Shown piece after piece: positions 16,560 to 24,672 of a DNA stretch of 64,000 nucleotides (its first letter is position 1; each line of letters starts with the position of its first letter). The translations under genes were made by a program, and so were the position numbers. Source of the DNA: Marinobacter guineae (GTDB taxonomy: Bacteria; Pseudomonadota; Gammaproteobacteria; Pseudomonadales; Oleiphilaceae); contig NZ_KZ319340.1 in the NCBI RefSeq assembly GCF_002744735.1, positions 901,030-965,029 on the forward strand. The letters are read 5' to 3'. The notes beneath the pieces were generated by a model that was not told the origin of the DNA, searched no databases, and was given only the letters and a program-made list of their open reading frames with translations.

Positions 16560-18827
16560 TTACAATCCGGACTCAGCGGTAATACCCGTCACCAGAATGC
16601 CCGAGGCCAGAGCCTGCTCAAGGTCCGACACCGGAATCGGCCGGCTGATCAGATATCCCTGGGCAAAGTTGCAGCGGTGATTCTTCAGGAAACTCAGTTG
16701 CTCCTCGGTTTCCACACCTTCCGCCACCACCTGAATACCCAGATTGTGCGCCAGATTGATGACCGCCCGTGTGATCACCGCATCGTCATGGCGCTCGGTA
16801 ACGTCCGTAATGAAGGACCGGTCGATTTTCAGCAGGTCCACCGGGAAGTCGCGCAGGTAGCCCAGAGACGAATAGCCAACACCGAAATCATCAATGGCCA
16901 GATGCACCCCGAGCTGGTGCAGACGAGACAGCTGGTTCAGGTTATGCTCAATGTTCTGGATGAAGATCTCCTCGGTGAGCTCCACCTCCAGACGATCAGC
17001 GGACACATTTTCTGCGGCCAGAGCTTCCCGGATATGATCCACCAGATCTTCATCATCCAGCTCCCGGCCGGAGAGATTCACCGCAATCCGAAGCCCCTCT
17101 TGCGGAGTCCCCTTCCATTTTGCCAGCTGGCGGCACGCTGCCATTACCACCCAGCGGCCAATGTCGGTAATCCGGCCGCTTTCCTCGGCCAGAGGGATGA
17201 ACTCCACCGGTGGCAACAGCCCCCGGCGGGGGTGCTGCCAGCGAATCAGCGCCTCCACGCTCTGGATTTCTCCGCTGTCCAGGTTCAGCTGGGGTTGGTA
17301 GTAGAGCACGAATTCATTGTTGGCCAGGGCCTGGCTCAGATCCTTGTCCAGCTCCAGTCGCATCACCTCGCGTTCCTGCATACCTTCGGTGTAGAACTGA
17401 TAGGTGTTTCGGCCCTGTTCCTTGGCCCGGTAGAGGGCAACGTCGGCGTTACGCAGCAGGGTGTCAGCGTCCAGGCCACTCTGGGGATATACCGCCACGC
17501 CCATTGTGGCGGTAATGCTGTTGGATTGTCCCTGCACATCAAAAGGCAGGTCGAAACACTGTTTGATCTGGCCCAGCAGGTGAATGATGTCGTCGATGTC
17601 ATCCACCTGCTGCTGGCAGAGCATGAACTCGTCACCTCCTGAGTAGGCCACCAGAATCCGCTCGTTGCTGAGCCGGTTCAGCCGTTCGGAAACCTTGATC
17701 AACAGTTCATCACCAAATTGATGCCCAAGAGAGTCATTGAGGGTCTGGAAACGGTCCAGGTCGAGCATGATCAGGGCGACCTGGCGCATCTGGCGATCGG
17801 CGATATTCAGAGTATGGGACAAATCTTCCATGAAGAAACGACGGTTCGCGAGGCCGGTCAGGGTATCCGTGGATTCCAGTCGGGCCAGGTCATTCTGGAT
17901 GGCGGTTCGTTGCTCGATTTCCTGATCCAGTTCCCGGCGGGTTTTCAGCAGGGCCCGGTTTCGTTTCAGGATCAGTTGTACCAGCAGGGCGGTCAGACTT
18001 GTGAGCAGGCCCATCAGCAGGAGGGTTGTGAAGGTCATTCCCGGCCAGGAGCTGTACTGCTTTTCCACCCACTGTTCGGAAGGGTAGAGGGTCAGTGTCC
18101 AGTCCAGTGTCGGCAGATCAACCGATTGGGTATGGGAGAAGTGCGGACTTACCGATTGCGAGTCGTTCAGCGCATAGCTCACTACGCCGGCCTGACGGAT
18201 CTCGATCCGGAAAAACTCCAGCACCCGGCTGGTCAGCAGTTGGCGGGCCAGCACTTCCATCCGGAATACGCCGGCAATGAAGCCGTTGTTGTCGGCGCCG
18301 GCGCCCACCGGGGCATAGATCACCATACCCTTGCCGCCCTGGCGTAGATCAATGATGCCTGACAGGTCCCAGTTACCGGTTCTGCCCGCCAGTTCAAGGG
18401 CTTGTCGGCGTTCATCGTTAAAAGCCACGTTGTAGCCGGCGACATCTTCGTTTTCGGCTATCGGCTCCAGCCAGCGGATAACAAAGTTCCGGTCGATCCA
18501 CTCGATGGCCTGGTAAACGCCGAAGTCGTCCAGGTAATTGCGGGCATCCTGCCGCCATTCACGTTCGGTCGTGGAGGGATCTGCCTGCAGGCGTTTCGCC
18601 ATGCGGCGGATGGCTTCGGAATGGACCAGGAATTCCCGTTCCAGATGGTTGGCCAGGGCCCGGGCCTCATTGGCCAAGTTGGCTTCGATCTGGTTCCTGT
18701 CCTGTTGTACCAGTCCGTAACGCAGGCCTGTGGCCAGGCCCAGGAAAACCAGAAAGATCACCACCGGAAATGCCGGGCTTAAAAGACCCGATATAACAGC
18801 TTTAGGGGGTGATGCAGGTTTTTCCAC
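16560..18827 (-). CDS. CHASE-GGDEF-EAL c-di-GMP signalling protein
   Basis: A 755-residue inner-membrane protein with TM helices near residues 20 and 270. The periplasmic CHASE domain lies between them (AIEWIDRNFVIRWLEP is typical). A GGDEF domain follows (about 310-475) with intact YSGGDEF but no RxxD I-site in the expected place. The EAL domain (about 490-740) keeps EALIRW, DDFGVGYSSLGYL and the catalytic Lys in LLKIDRSF. Both synthesis and breakdown of c-di-GMP are possible; phosphodiesterase activity is more likely to dominate. The start is GTG with CGGAG upstream. Confidence 0.9.
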   Translation of the reverse strand: MEKPASPPKAVISGLLSPAFPVVIFLVFLGLATGLRYGLVQQDRNQIEANLANEARALANHLEREFLVHSEAIRRMAKRLQADPSTTEREWRQDARNYLDDFGVYQAIEWIDRNFVIRWLEPIAENEDVAGYNVAFNDERRQALELAGRTGNWDLSGIIDLRQGGKGMVIYAPVGAGADNNGFIAGVFRMEVLARQLLTSRVLEFFRIEIRQAGVVSYALNDSQSVSPHFSHTQSVDLPTLDWTLTLYPSEQWVEKQYSSWPGMTFTTLLLMGLLTSLTALLVQLILKRNRALLKTRRELDQEIEQRTAIQNDLARLESTDTLTGLANRRFFMEDLSHTLNIADRQMRQVALIMLDLDRFQTLNDSLGHQFGDELLIKVSERLNRLSNERILVAYSGGDEFMLCQQQVDDIDDIIHLLGQIKQCFDLPFDVQGQSNSITATMGVAVYPQSGLDADTLLRNADVALYRAKEQGRNTYQFYTEGMQEREVMRLELDKDLSQALANNEFVLYYQPQLNLDSGEIQSVEALIRWQHPRRGLLPPVEFIPLAEESGRITDIGRWVVMAACRQLAKWKGTPQEGLRIAVNLSGRELDDEDLVDHIREALAAENVSADRLEVELTEEIFIQNIEHNLNQLSRLHQLGVHLAIDDFGVGYSSLGYLRDFPVDLLKIDRSFITDVTERHDDAVITRAVINLAHNLGIQVVAEGVETEEQLSFLKNHRCNFAQGYLISRPIPVSDLEQALASGILVTGITAESGL

Positions 18828-18949
18828 AGGTTACTCCGTGACTTTGAACGGGTTGGCAGAGCGCAACCGATTATGAGGCATTTTGATCGGGTACCGCTAT
18901 CACTTGCTGAATCCTGGCGTGCAACGAGACCCCGAATGCGCCATCGGCC

Positions 18950-19351
18950 TCAGCTTGCGCCCCGGGACTTGATCCGGCTCATCCAGAACATGGCGCTGGG
19001 ATTGGATTTTATGCTTTCAACGCATTCCCGGATTATTGGACGAGCACCCTGGAGATTGAGGTCGTTGCCTGCCTCAATCTGCCGGGTCACCTCTTCCACG
19101 AGCACCCATTCGCAGTACTGGCGGAGAATCTGCGCCTCGGCATCATCGGTGAGAGTAAATCCCTGGAACAGAACCGGAACCTGAGTCCACGGCCGGTCCA
19201 GGCTGACAATCCGCATACCCGGTTTTAGCAGATCGACAGGTAGCCTTACCCGCTGAAGGGTCGAAACGCGGGAGCGGGCATTGTCAGGAAACGTGCTCGC
19301 TGAACTCGTTGATTTCAGGGCCGGTTTGCTGGATTTACGTCGGAACCACAT
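18950..19351 (-). CDS. Stand-alone DUF3391 protein, HD-GYP domain missing
   Basis: A 133-residue protein whose middle (about residues 32-85; RLPVDLLKPGMRIVSLDRPW) matches the DUF3391 module found at the N-terminus of HD-GYP c-di-GMP phosphodiesterases. The linker that normally leads into HD-GYP is present (RECVESIKSNPSAMFWMSRI), but a stop follows within nine residues. The 120 bp beyond the stop do not encode an HD motif in any frame, so the catalytic domain is lost, not frameshifted. It may be a degraded gene or a free regulatory module. It sits just upstream of the CHASE-GGDEF-EAL gene on the same strand. Confidence 0.75.
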   Translation of the reverse strand: MWFRRKSSKPALKSTSSASTFPDNARSRVSTLQRVRLPVDLLKPGMRIVSLDRPWTQVPVLFQGFTLTDDAEAQILRQYCEWVLVEEVTRQIEAGNDLNLQGARPIIRECVESIKSNPSAMFWMSRIKSRGAS

Positions 19352-19457
19352 GGCTCTTCCAGGCTTCTGGTTATTTGTGCCGATTATGTCAGACCTGACA
19401 GGCCCATTACAGCGGAGTACCAGAAGTGTGACGCAGTTCCCTGATTCAGGTCAGGTT

Positions 19458-19895
19458 TCAGGCACGTTCGGAGACTGGGGGGATGCCCTGGCGAGAGATT
19501 TCCTGTTTTGGACAGCGGTCCATCACCACCGTCAGTCCGGCAGTCTCGGCCCGGGCGGCACCCTCCTCGTTAATCACCCCGATCTGCATCCAGACCACCG
19601 GAATATCAAGCTCGATGGCCTGGTCGATCACGGTGTCGGTGCGCTCAGGCGCGAGGAAGAGCTCAACCATGTCAACCGGTTCCGGCAGGGCATGGAGGTC
19701 GGCATAGACGGTTTCACCGAGTACCTGCTGCCCCGCCAGCCGGGGATTCACCGGAATGATCCGGTAGCCGTGGGCCAGCAGGTATTCCATGACCTCGTGG
19801 GAGGGCCGGTTGGTCTTTTCACTGGCGCCGACGAGGGCAATGGTTTTTACGGTTTCCAGAATGTGGCGTAACTGGTCAGGGTTATTGCTTGGCAT
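19458..19895 (-). CDS. CoA-binding domain protein (YccU type)
   Basis: A 145-residue single-domain Rossmann protein of the CoA-binding family. The nucleotide loop is TIALVGASEKTNRPSHEVME, followed by GYRIIPVNPRLAGQ and the terminal VMDRCPKQE pattern with its conserved Cys. The biochemical role of this family is unsettled. The start at 19895 is preferred over 20000 because the longer form would overlap folX and adds a non-conserved tail. It is the third gene of the folE-folX unit, 23 bp after folX. Confidence 0.85.
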   Translation of the reverse strand: MPSNNPDQLRHILETVKTIALVGASEKTNRPSHEVMEYLLAHGYRIIPVNPRLAGQQVLGETVYADLHALPEPVDMVELFLAPERTDTVIDQAIELDIPVVWMQIGVINEEGAARAETAGLTVVMDRCPKQEISRQGIPPVSERA

Positions 19896-19918
19896 GAAGT
19901 CGGGACGCTCTCGCTGAT

Positions 19919-20293
19919 TTATCGGCGTGCCTCGAGACAGACAGACACGGATTCGGCATAGCGTAGCGCGTGAGGCTTGTCGATTTCCACCTGGGCCCAC
20001 TGTACCGCTTTGTGCTCCATCACGATGGTGAGGACTTCGTGGGTCAGCCTTTCCAGCAGGGCGAAGCGGTTACCATCCACATGAGAAATGATCTGTTTGG
20101 TGATGGTGCGGTAGTTCAGGGCCGCCGAAATCTCGTTGCGGTTGACCGCCTCAGTGGCATCGTAAGTCAGGCAAACGTTGATCAGGACGTCCTGCTGATT
20201 GTTGATCTCTTCTTCCTTGATGCCGATGTAGGCTCTTAGCAGAAGATCCTTGATTCGGACTTTTGCCTGGTGATTGCCGATAATCTCTGTCAT
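19919..20293 (-). CDS. folX: Dihydroneopterin triphosphate 2'-epimerase
   Basis: A 124-residue FolB/FolX fold protein. It matches FolX rather than FolB by the stretch [19 protein letters not shown] and by [11 protein letters not shown] and [16 protein letters not shown]. It epimerises dihydroneopterin triphosphate to the monapterin form for tetrahydromonapterin synthesis, the pterin cofactor of phenylalanine hydroxylase in Pseudomonas. The start at 20293 has GGAGATCG upstream. It lies 25 bp after folE, which supplies the substrate. Confidence 0.9.
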   Translation of the reverse strand: MTEIIGNHQAKVRIKDLLLRAYIGIKEEEINNQQDVLINVCLTYDATEAVNRNEISAALNYRTITKQIISHVDGNRFALLERLTHEVLTIVMEHKAVQWAQVEIDKPHALRYAESVSVCLEARR

Positions 20294-20318
20294 GCCGTCG
20301 ATCTCCGGGTCACTGCTC

Positions 20319-20888
20319 TCAGCGGTTGGTGCCAATCAGAGTGAGGAACTCGGTACGTGTCGCCTGGGATTTGCGGAATTGCCCCAGCATCATTGAGGTT
20401 TTCATGCGGGAGTTCTGTTTCTCCACGCCCCGCATCATCATGCACATATGCTGTGCCTCGATGACGACGGCCACGCCCTTGGCGTCGGTAACGCTTTCGA
20501 TGGCCTCGGCAATCTGCCGGGTCAGGTTTTCCTGAATCTGCAGACGACGTGCGTACATATCGACGATGCGGGCAAACTTTGACAGGCCGAGCACCTTGCC
20601 TTGGGGCAGATAGGCGATGTGGCACTTGCCAATGAACGGCAAAATGTGGTGTTCGCACATACTGTATAGCTCAATGTCCTGAACCACTACCATCTCGTCC
20701 ATGGCAGACTCGAACACGGCATTGTTGACCAGGTCGCCGAGGTCCTGCTGATAGCCGCGGGTCAGGAACTGCATGGCTTTGGCGGCACGCATGGGGGTGT
20801 CCTGCAGACCTTCACGGTTGGTGTCTTCGCCCAGCCCGTCAATTATGGCGCGGTAGTGGCCCGAGAGGTCATCAAGGAGTTTGGTCAT
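20319..20888 (-). CDS. folE: GTP cyclohydrolase I
   Basis: A 189-residue type I GTP cyclohydrolase. The zinc ligands are in [11 protein letters not shown] and in [11 protein letters not shown], and the substrate loop is [13 protein letters not shown]. It converts GTP to dihydroneopterin triphosphate, the first step to folate and monapterin. Pairing with folX points to the monapterin branch, so a second folE may serve folate elsewhere in the genome. A GGAAGAG ribosome site precedes the ATG. Confidence 0.95.
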   Translation of the reverse strand: MTKLLDDLSGHYRAIIDGLGEDTNREGLQDTPMRAAKAMQFLTRGYQQDLGDLVNNAVFESAMDEMVVVQDIELYSMCEHHILPFIGKCHIAYLPQGKVLGLSKFARIVDMYARRLQIQENLTRQIAEAIESVTDAKGVAVVIEAQHMCMMMRGVEKQNSRMKTSMMLGQFRKSQATRTEFLTLIGTNR

Positions 20889-21083
20889 AGTCTCTTCCGG
20901 TTAGCAGTGTCTTACGAGAGCGAAAGCTTAAGGCAAATTACGCGTCATCTCTACGGTTTACGGAAACACTCCGGGAAAAGACCACTTTGGCTGTAACCGG
21001 GCCGGACTGTTCGGTAAGGCTATGGCAGAGGGGACGGGTTTGTTCTAAAGTTTCAGGCTGAGACAGCTCGCCGGGGACAGTGC

Positions 21084-22004
21084 ATGGAACAGGTGATACC
21101 CAATGTCGGTGGTGCAACCGCCGCAGGGCGTGATGTCGCCACCCTTGAAGGATGGCAACAGGGAGGTAAATGGTTCAGTTATGAGGGCCACGCCATTTTT
21201 AGCCGCATGGCAGGCAAGGGAGAACCGCTGGTCCTGATTCACGGATTTCCCACCGCCAGCTGGGACTGGAACCGGCTCTGGCCAATGCTGGTGCAGCAGC
21301 ACAATGTCCTGACCCTGGACATGTTGGGTTTCGGTTTTTCCGACAAGCCTCTGAACTACGACTACAGCATTGAGGACCAGGCTGACCTTTTCCAGGGCTG
21401 GATCGAAGGGCTGGGTTTGCCTTCGGTGCATCTGTTTGTCCATGATTACGGATGCAGCGTGGCGCAAGAGCTGCTGGCCCGCGAGCAGGAAGGTGCACTG
21501 CCGTTCCGGATTGCCAGTGTGTGCTTTCTGAACGGTGCTCTTTTTCCGGAAGTGCACAATCCGTTACTGATCCAGAAACTGTTGCGAAGCCCTTTTGGCG
21601 GGCTGATCAGCCGGGGTCTGACCCGGCGCAGTTTCGAGCGCAACTTCCGCAGGCTGTTCGGGAGCCAGAACCCGCCGGACAGGCAGGATATGGAAGACTT
21701 CTGGCACCTGCTGACTTACAACAACGGCCGGGGCATACTGCACCACCTGATCCAGTTCATGGAGGAGCGCCGGTGTCATCGAAACCGGTGGGTCGGCGCT
21801 TTGCAGAAGGCCAAACAGCCCATGCGACTGATTTCCGGTACCGCCGATCCGGTGTCGGGTGCGGGTATGGTCAGGCGTTACCGGGAACTGATTCCCGATG
21901 CCGATGTGGTCTGCCTGAGGAACATCGGCCATTACCCGCATTTCGAATGCCCGTGGGACGTCTTTACCGCCTATCGGGATTTTCGCAAACCGAGCGGCCA
22001 ATGA
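21084..22004 (+). CDS. Alpha/beta hydrolase, MEST/PEG1-like
   Basis: A 306-residue alpha/beta hydrolase. The oxyanion loop is LIHGFPTASWDWNRLW, the nucleophile elbow is VHDYGCSVAQELL with Asp as probable nucleophile, the acid is in ISGTADPVSG, and the His is in NIGHYPHFECP. From memory these match mammalian MEST/PEG1, including DMLGFGFSDKP, ALFPEVHNPLLIQKLL and RNRWVGAL. An epoxide hydrolase or dehalogenase-type reaction is possible; the substrate is unknown. GGGGA precedes the ATG. The gene converges with a GGDEF gene. Confidence 0.85.
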   Translation: MEQVIPNVGGATAAGRDVATLEGWQQGGKWFSYEGHAIFSRMAGKGEPLVLIHGFPTASWDWNRLWPMLVQQHNVLTLDMLGFGFSDKPLNYDYSIEDQADLFQGWIEGLGLPSVHLFVHDYGCSVAQELLAREQEGALPFRIASVCFLNGALFPEVHNPLLIQKLLRSPFGGLISRGLTRRSFERNFRRLFGSQNPPDRQDMEDFWHLLTYNNGRGILHHLIQFMEERRCHRNRWVGALQKAKQPMRLISGTADPVSGAGMVRRYRELIPDADVVCLRNIGHYPHFECPWDVFTAYRDFRKPSGQ

Positions 22005-22023
22005 GCGGGGTTGGTCTCTGGTC

Positions 22024-23097
22024 TCAACCAGAAGCAGAGTCGGGCATGTCTTCGACCCCGCGACCGACCACTGGCAGCGGCCGTGCTGCTTTGACAGCCT
22101 GGTTGCGGCCCCGGGACTTCGCCTCGTAGAGCGCCTGGTCTGCCCGGTTAAGCCATACCGACCAGGTCTCACCCTTGCTCACTTCCGCCACGCTGGCGCT
22201 GGCAGTAACCTTGATGTCGTTGAGGAAAGGCCGGGCGCTGATGCTCGTGAGCAGTTGCTGGGCAAGGGCGTCAGCATCTTTCTGGCGGGTTTCCGGCAGC
22301 ACGATCATGAATTCCTCGCCGCCGATCCGGAACAGCTGATCGCTTTCCCTGAGCCGTTTGCGCAGCCTCAGTGCCAACTCCGTGAGCACCTTGTCGCCTG
22401 CCAGATGGCCCCACTGGTCGTTGATGGTCTTGAAATAGTCCAGATCCAGAAGAATCAGACTGGACACCCGTTCATACCGTTCGCGCATCTGGATCTGGCC
22501 GTTGAGAATATCAGCCAGCTGGGAGCGGTTCAGGCACCCGGTCAGAGGGTCCGTGGTGGCAAGCCGGGTCAGCTCCTGCTGGAGCTTGCCCACCAGCCAG
22601 GCGAAGATCATCGCAAACAGGCAGGTGAGGCCCAGGGAAAAGGTAATCCGCCAGAAATCCGCTTCGGGAAACTTCATGAAGGACACGACCGCCATAACCA
22701 CAACGAAAATAATGTTGCTGCCAATAGCCTCTCGCAAGGGTAGAAGGAAAAACAGCGCTGAAGCGGCAGGGTAAGCCCAGTAGAGGCCGGCATGGCCATT
22801 GATGTGAGTGGAGTAGGCAGCACTCACCACAGCAAGCAGGGGAAACAGGCGGCCTTTCAGGAAATAGCTGCCGCGGAGCCTGAGAAAAGCAATGACCAGG
22901 AGGGCATTGGTACAGAACAGAATCAGAATACCGGAAAGCAGATAATGCGACTGTTGCCATTGCACCATGACCAGAGGCGCCACCGCGATGAAAGCCCAGA
23001 AATACAGGTGGTAAACCAGTTGCCGCTTGAAGCCCAGGACCGCCAGAGTCGGGTTGGTCGCCAGGGCATTGGCATTGGTTGGTGCAGAAAAATTCAC
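22024..23097 (-). CDS. Membrane diguanylate cyclase (GGEEF)
   Basis: A protein of about 357 residues with five or six closely packed membrane helices (about residues 20-170) and a C-terminal GGDEF domain. The active site is RIGGEEFMIVLP and the I-site RESD is five residues before it, so it is probably an active, feedback-inhibited cyclase. The GTG start at 23097 is chosen because GGGAG lies 6 bases upstream; the longer ATG at 23175 has no ribosome site. The membrane part resembles the multi-helix sensor modules of small GGDEF proteins; the signal is unknown. Confidence 0.88.
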   Translation of the reverse strand: MNFSAPTNANALATNPTLAVLGFKRQLVYHLYFWAFIAVAPLVMVQWQQSHYLLSGILILFCTNALLVIAFLRLRGSYFLKGRLFPLLAVVSAAYSTHINGHAGLYWAYPAASALFFLLPLREAIGSNIIFVVVMAVVSFMKFPEADFWRITFSLGLTCLFAMIFAWLVGKLQQELTRLATTDPLTGCLNRSQLADILNGQIQMRERYERVSSLILLDLDYFKTINDQWGHLAGDKVLTELALRLRKRLRESDQLFRIGGEEFMIVLPETRQKDADALAQQLLTSISARPFLNDIKVTASASVAEVSKGETWSVWLNRADQALYEAKSRGRNQAVKAARPLPVVGRGVEDMPDSASG

Positions 23098-23292
23098 AGC
23101 ATACTCCCGCTGTCTGAGTCCAATCTGCCCGGTTCCGGTGCCGGGATAATCCCGAAGTCTAGCATTGCCATTCATTAATTAAGCAGATAGCGCCGTTTAT
23201 GGCCACTATTAGTTTTGTTCAGTTGGCCCGGCCATGTCCACTTCGCTAAACTCCGCGGGATTGATTCAGGGAGCACGTTCAGGGAACTCCAT

Positions 23293-24375
23293 ATGACCGC
23301 TATTCATATCCGCGAACCGGCACTGACGATTAGGGCAGGCCGACGTGCCATGCAGCGTCTCAAGGAAAAACCGCTATCGCCGGAAGACGTGCATGTCATT
23401 CCCGGTGCTGCCGGCGGCCCGAAGGCGCTGGGAATCAGTGGCCTGGATAAGGCCATTTTCGGCGACTGGCTGCCCCGTGTTCAGCAAGTTCGGTCCCTGA
23501 TTGGCTCCTCTATTGGCAGCTGGCGATTTGCCGCCGTGACCTCCTCCGATGATCCGAAAGCCCAGCTTGCCAGGCTGGCTGATCTCTATACTTCCCAGCG
23601 GTTTGCCAAGGGTGTCAGTGCCGCTGAAGTCAGTCGAAAGAGCGTATTGTTCCTGGAGGAGCTTCTCGGAGGCCGGGAAGAGGCCATTCTGAATCACCCC
23701 TGGTACCGGTTGAATGTGGTGGTCGTTCGTAGCCTTGGCCGGCTGGCGGAGGACACACGGGGGCGACTTGGTCTTGGCCTCATGAGTGCTATCAGTGCCA
23801 ACATGGTCAGCCGCCGGCACCTTGGTCGGTTTATGGAGCGGGGTATCATCCACGATGCCCGCCTTGGAACACCTGTGTCCAAACTGGTGGACTTCCCCAG
23901 CCACGAAGTGGCTTTGACCCGGGAAAACCTTATGCCAGCGCTGCTGGCCTCGGCGTCTATTCCGTTGGTGATGTCCGGTGTTCGCAATATTCCTGGCGCT
24001 CCGGACGGAGTCTACCGCGACGGTGGCCTGCTGGATTACCACCTGGATTTGCCCTACGAACAGCCGGGCGTAGTGCTCTACCCGCATTTTACCGACAAGG
24101 TGGTTCCGGGCTGGTTTGATAAGTCCCTGCCCTGGAGACGTGGTGACGCCACCCGGTTGCAGGATGTGCTGCTGGTTGCCCCATCGAAATCCTACCTTGA
24201 ATCCCTGCCGGACAGTAAGCTACCGGACCGCAAGGATTTCGAACACTATGTCGGGGACGATGCCGGTCGGGAGAGTGCCTGGCGGTTGGCCATTGCCGAG
24301 AGTGACCGCCTGGGAGATGAATTCCTTGAGCTGGTCGAAAACGGGCGTCTGTCCGACGTTGTCAGACCACTCTGA
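23293..24375 (+). CDS. Patatin-like phospholipase family protein
   Basis: A 360-residue patatin-type protein. The nucleophile motif GSSIG (G-x-S-x-G) lies near residue 76, with a glycine-rich oxyanion loop before it (PGAAGGPKALGISGL), and the catalytic Asp is in VYRDGGLLDYH. Patatins are Ser-Asp dyad lipid acyl hydrolases. No signal peptide is seen, so action on membrane lipid from the cytosolic side is likely. The start at 23293 follows AGGGA; an upstream ATG at 23215 adds a non-conserved tail. A small CDGSH gene follows 48 bp later. Confidence 0.83.
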   Translation: MTAIHIREPALTIRAGRRAMQRLKEKPLSPEDVHVIPGAAGGPKALGISGLDKAIFGDWLPRVQQVRSLIGSSIGSWRFAAVTSSDDPKAQLARLADLYTSQRFAKGVSAAEVSRKSVLFLEELLGGREEAILNHPWYRLNVVVVRSLGRLAEDTRGRLGLGLMSAISANMVSRRHLGRFMERGIIHDARLGTPVSKLVDFPSHEVALTRENLMPALLASASIPLVMSGVRNIPGAPDGVYRDGGLLDYHLDLPYEQPGVVLYPHFTDKVVPGWFDKSLPWRRGDATRLQDVLLVAPSKSYLESLPDSKLPDRKDFEHYVGDDAGRESAWRLAIAESDRLGDEFLELVENGRLSDVVRPL

Positions 24376-24423
24376 TGGCACAATGTCTATACTGTTACAG
24401 ATCGAACCGTTCGGGAGCGCAAT

Positions 24424-24672
24424 ATGTCAGATGAAAAACCGGTAGTGGCCAGCAAGACACCTTTTTCCGTGCTTGTGGAAGCCGGCAAGAACTACTTTTG
24501 GTGTGCCTGTGGCCGCAGTGAAAGTCAGCCCTTCTGTGATGGGTCCCATAAAGGTACCGGTATAACACCGGTGAAGTATGAGGCGGAGAAGAAGGAGTGG
24601 ATCTGGTTTTGCGGCTGCAAGCAGACCGGCAATGCCCCGCTTTGCGACGGTACCCACAAGAATCTCGCCTAG
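24424..24672 (+). CDS. Double CDGSH iron-sulfur protein
   Basis: An 82-residue protein with two CDGSH-type [2Fe-2S] motifs: CACGRSESQPFCDGSH and CGCKQTGNAPLCDGTH. Each gives three Cys and one His, the mitoNEET-type ligand set. The tandem type is common in bacteria and is thought to work in redox or Fe-S transfer. No membrane anchor is present. It follows the patatin gene on the same strand and its stop overlaps by 4 bp the stop of the convergent PAS gene. Confidence 0.92.
   Translation: MSDEKPVVASKTPFSVLVEAGKNYFWCACGRSESQPFCDGSHKGTGITPVKYEAEKKEWIWFCGCKQTGNAPLCDGTHKNLA

Noticed and set aside
18830..18950. Frameshifted HD-GYP remnant after the DUF3391 protein
   Set aside because: I read all minus-strand frames of the gap; none gives an HD pair or GYP, and the space is too short for the domain.
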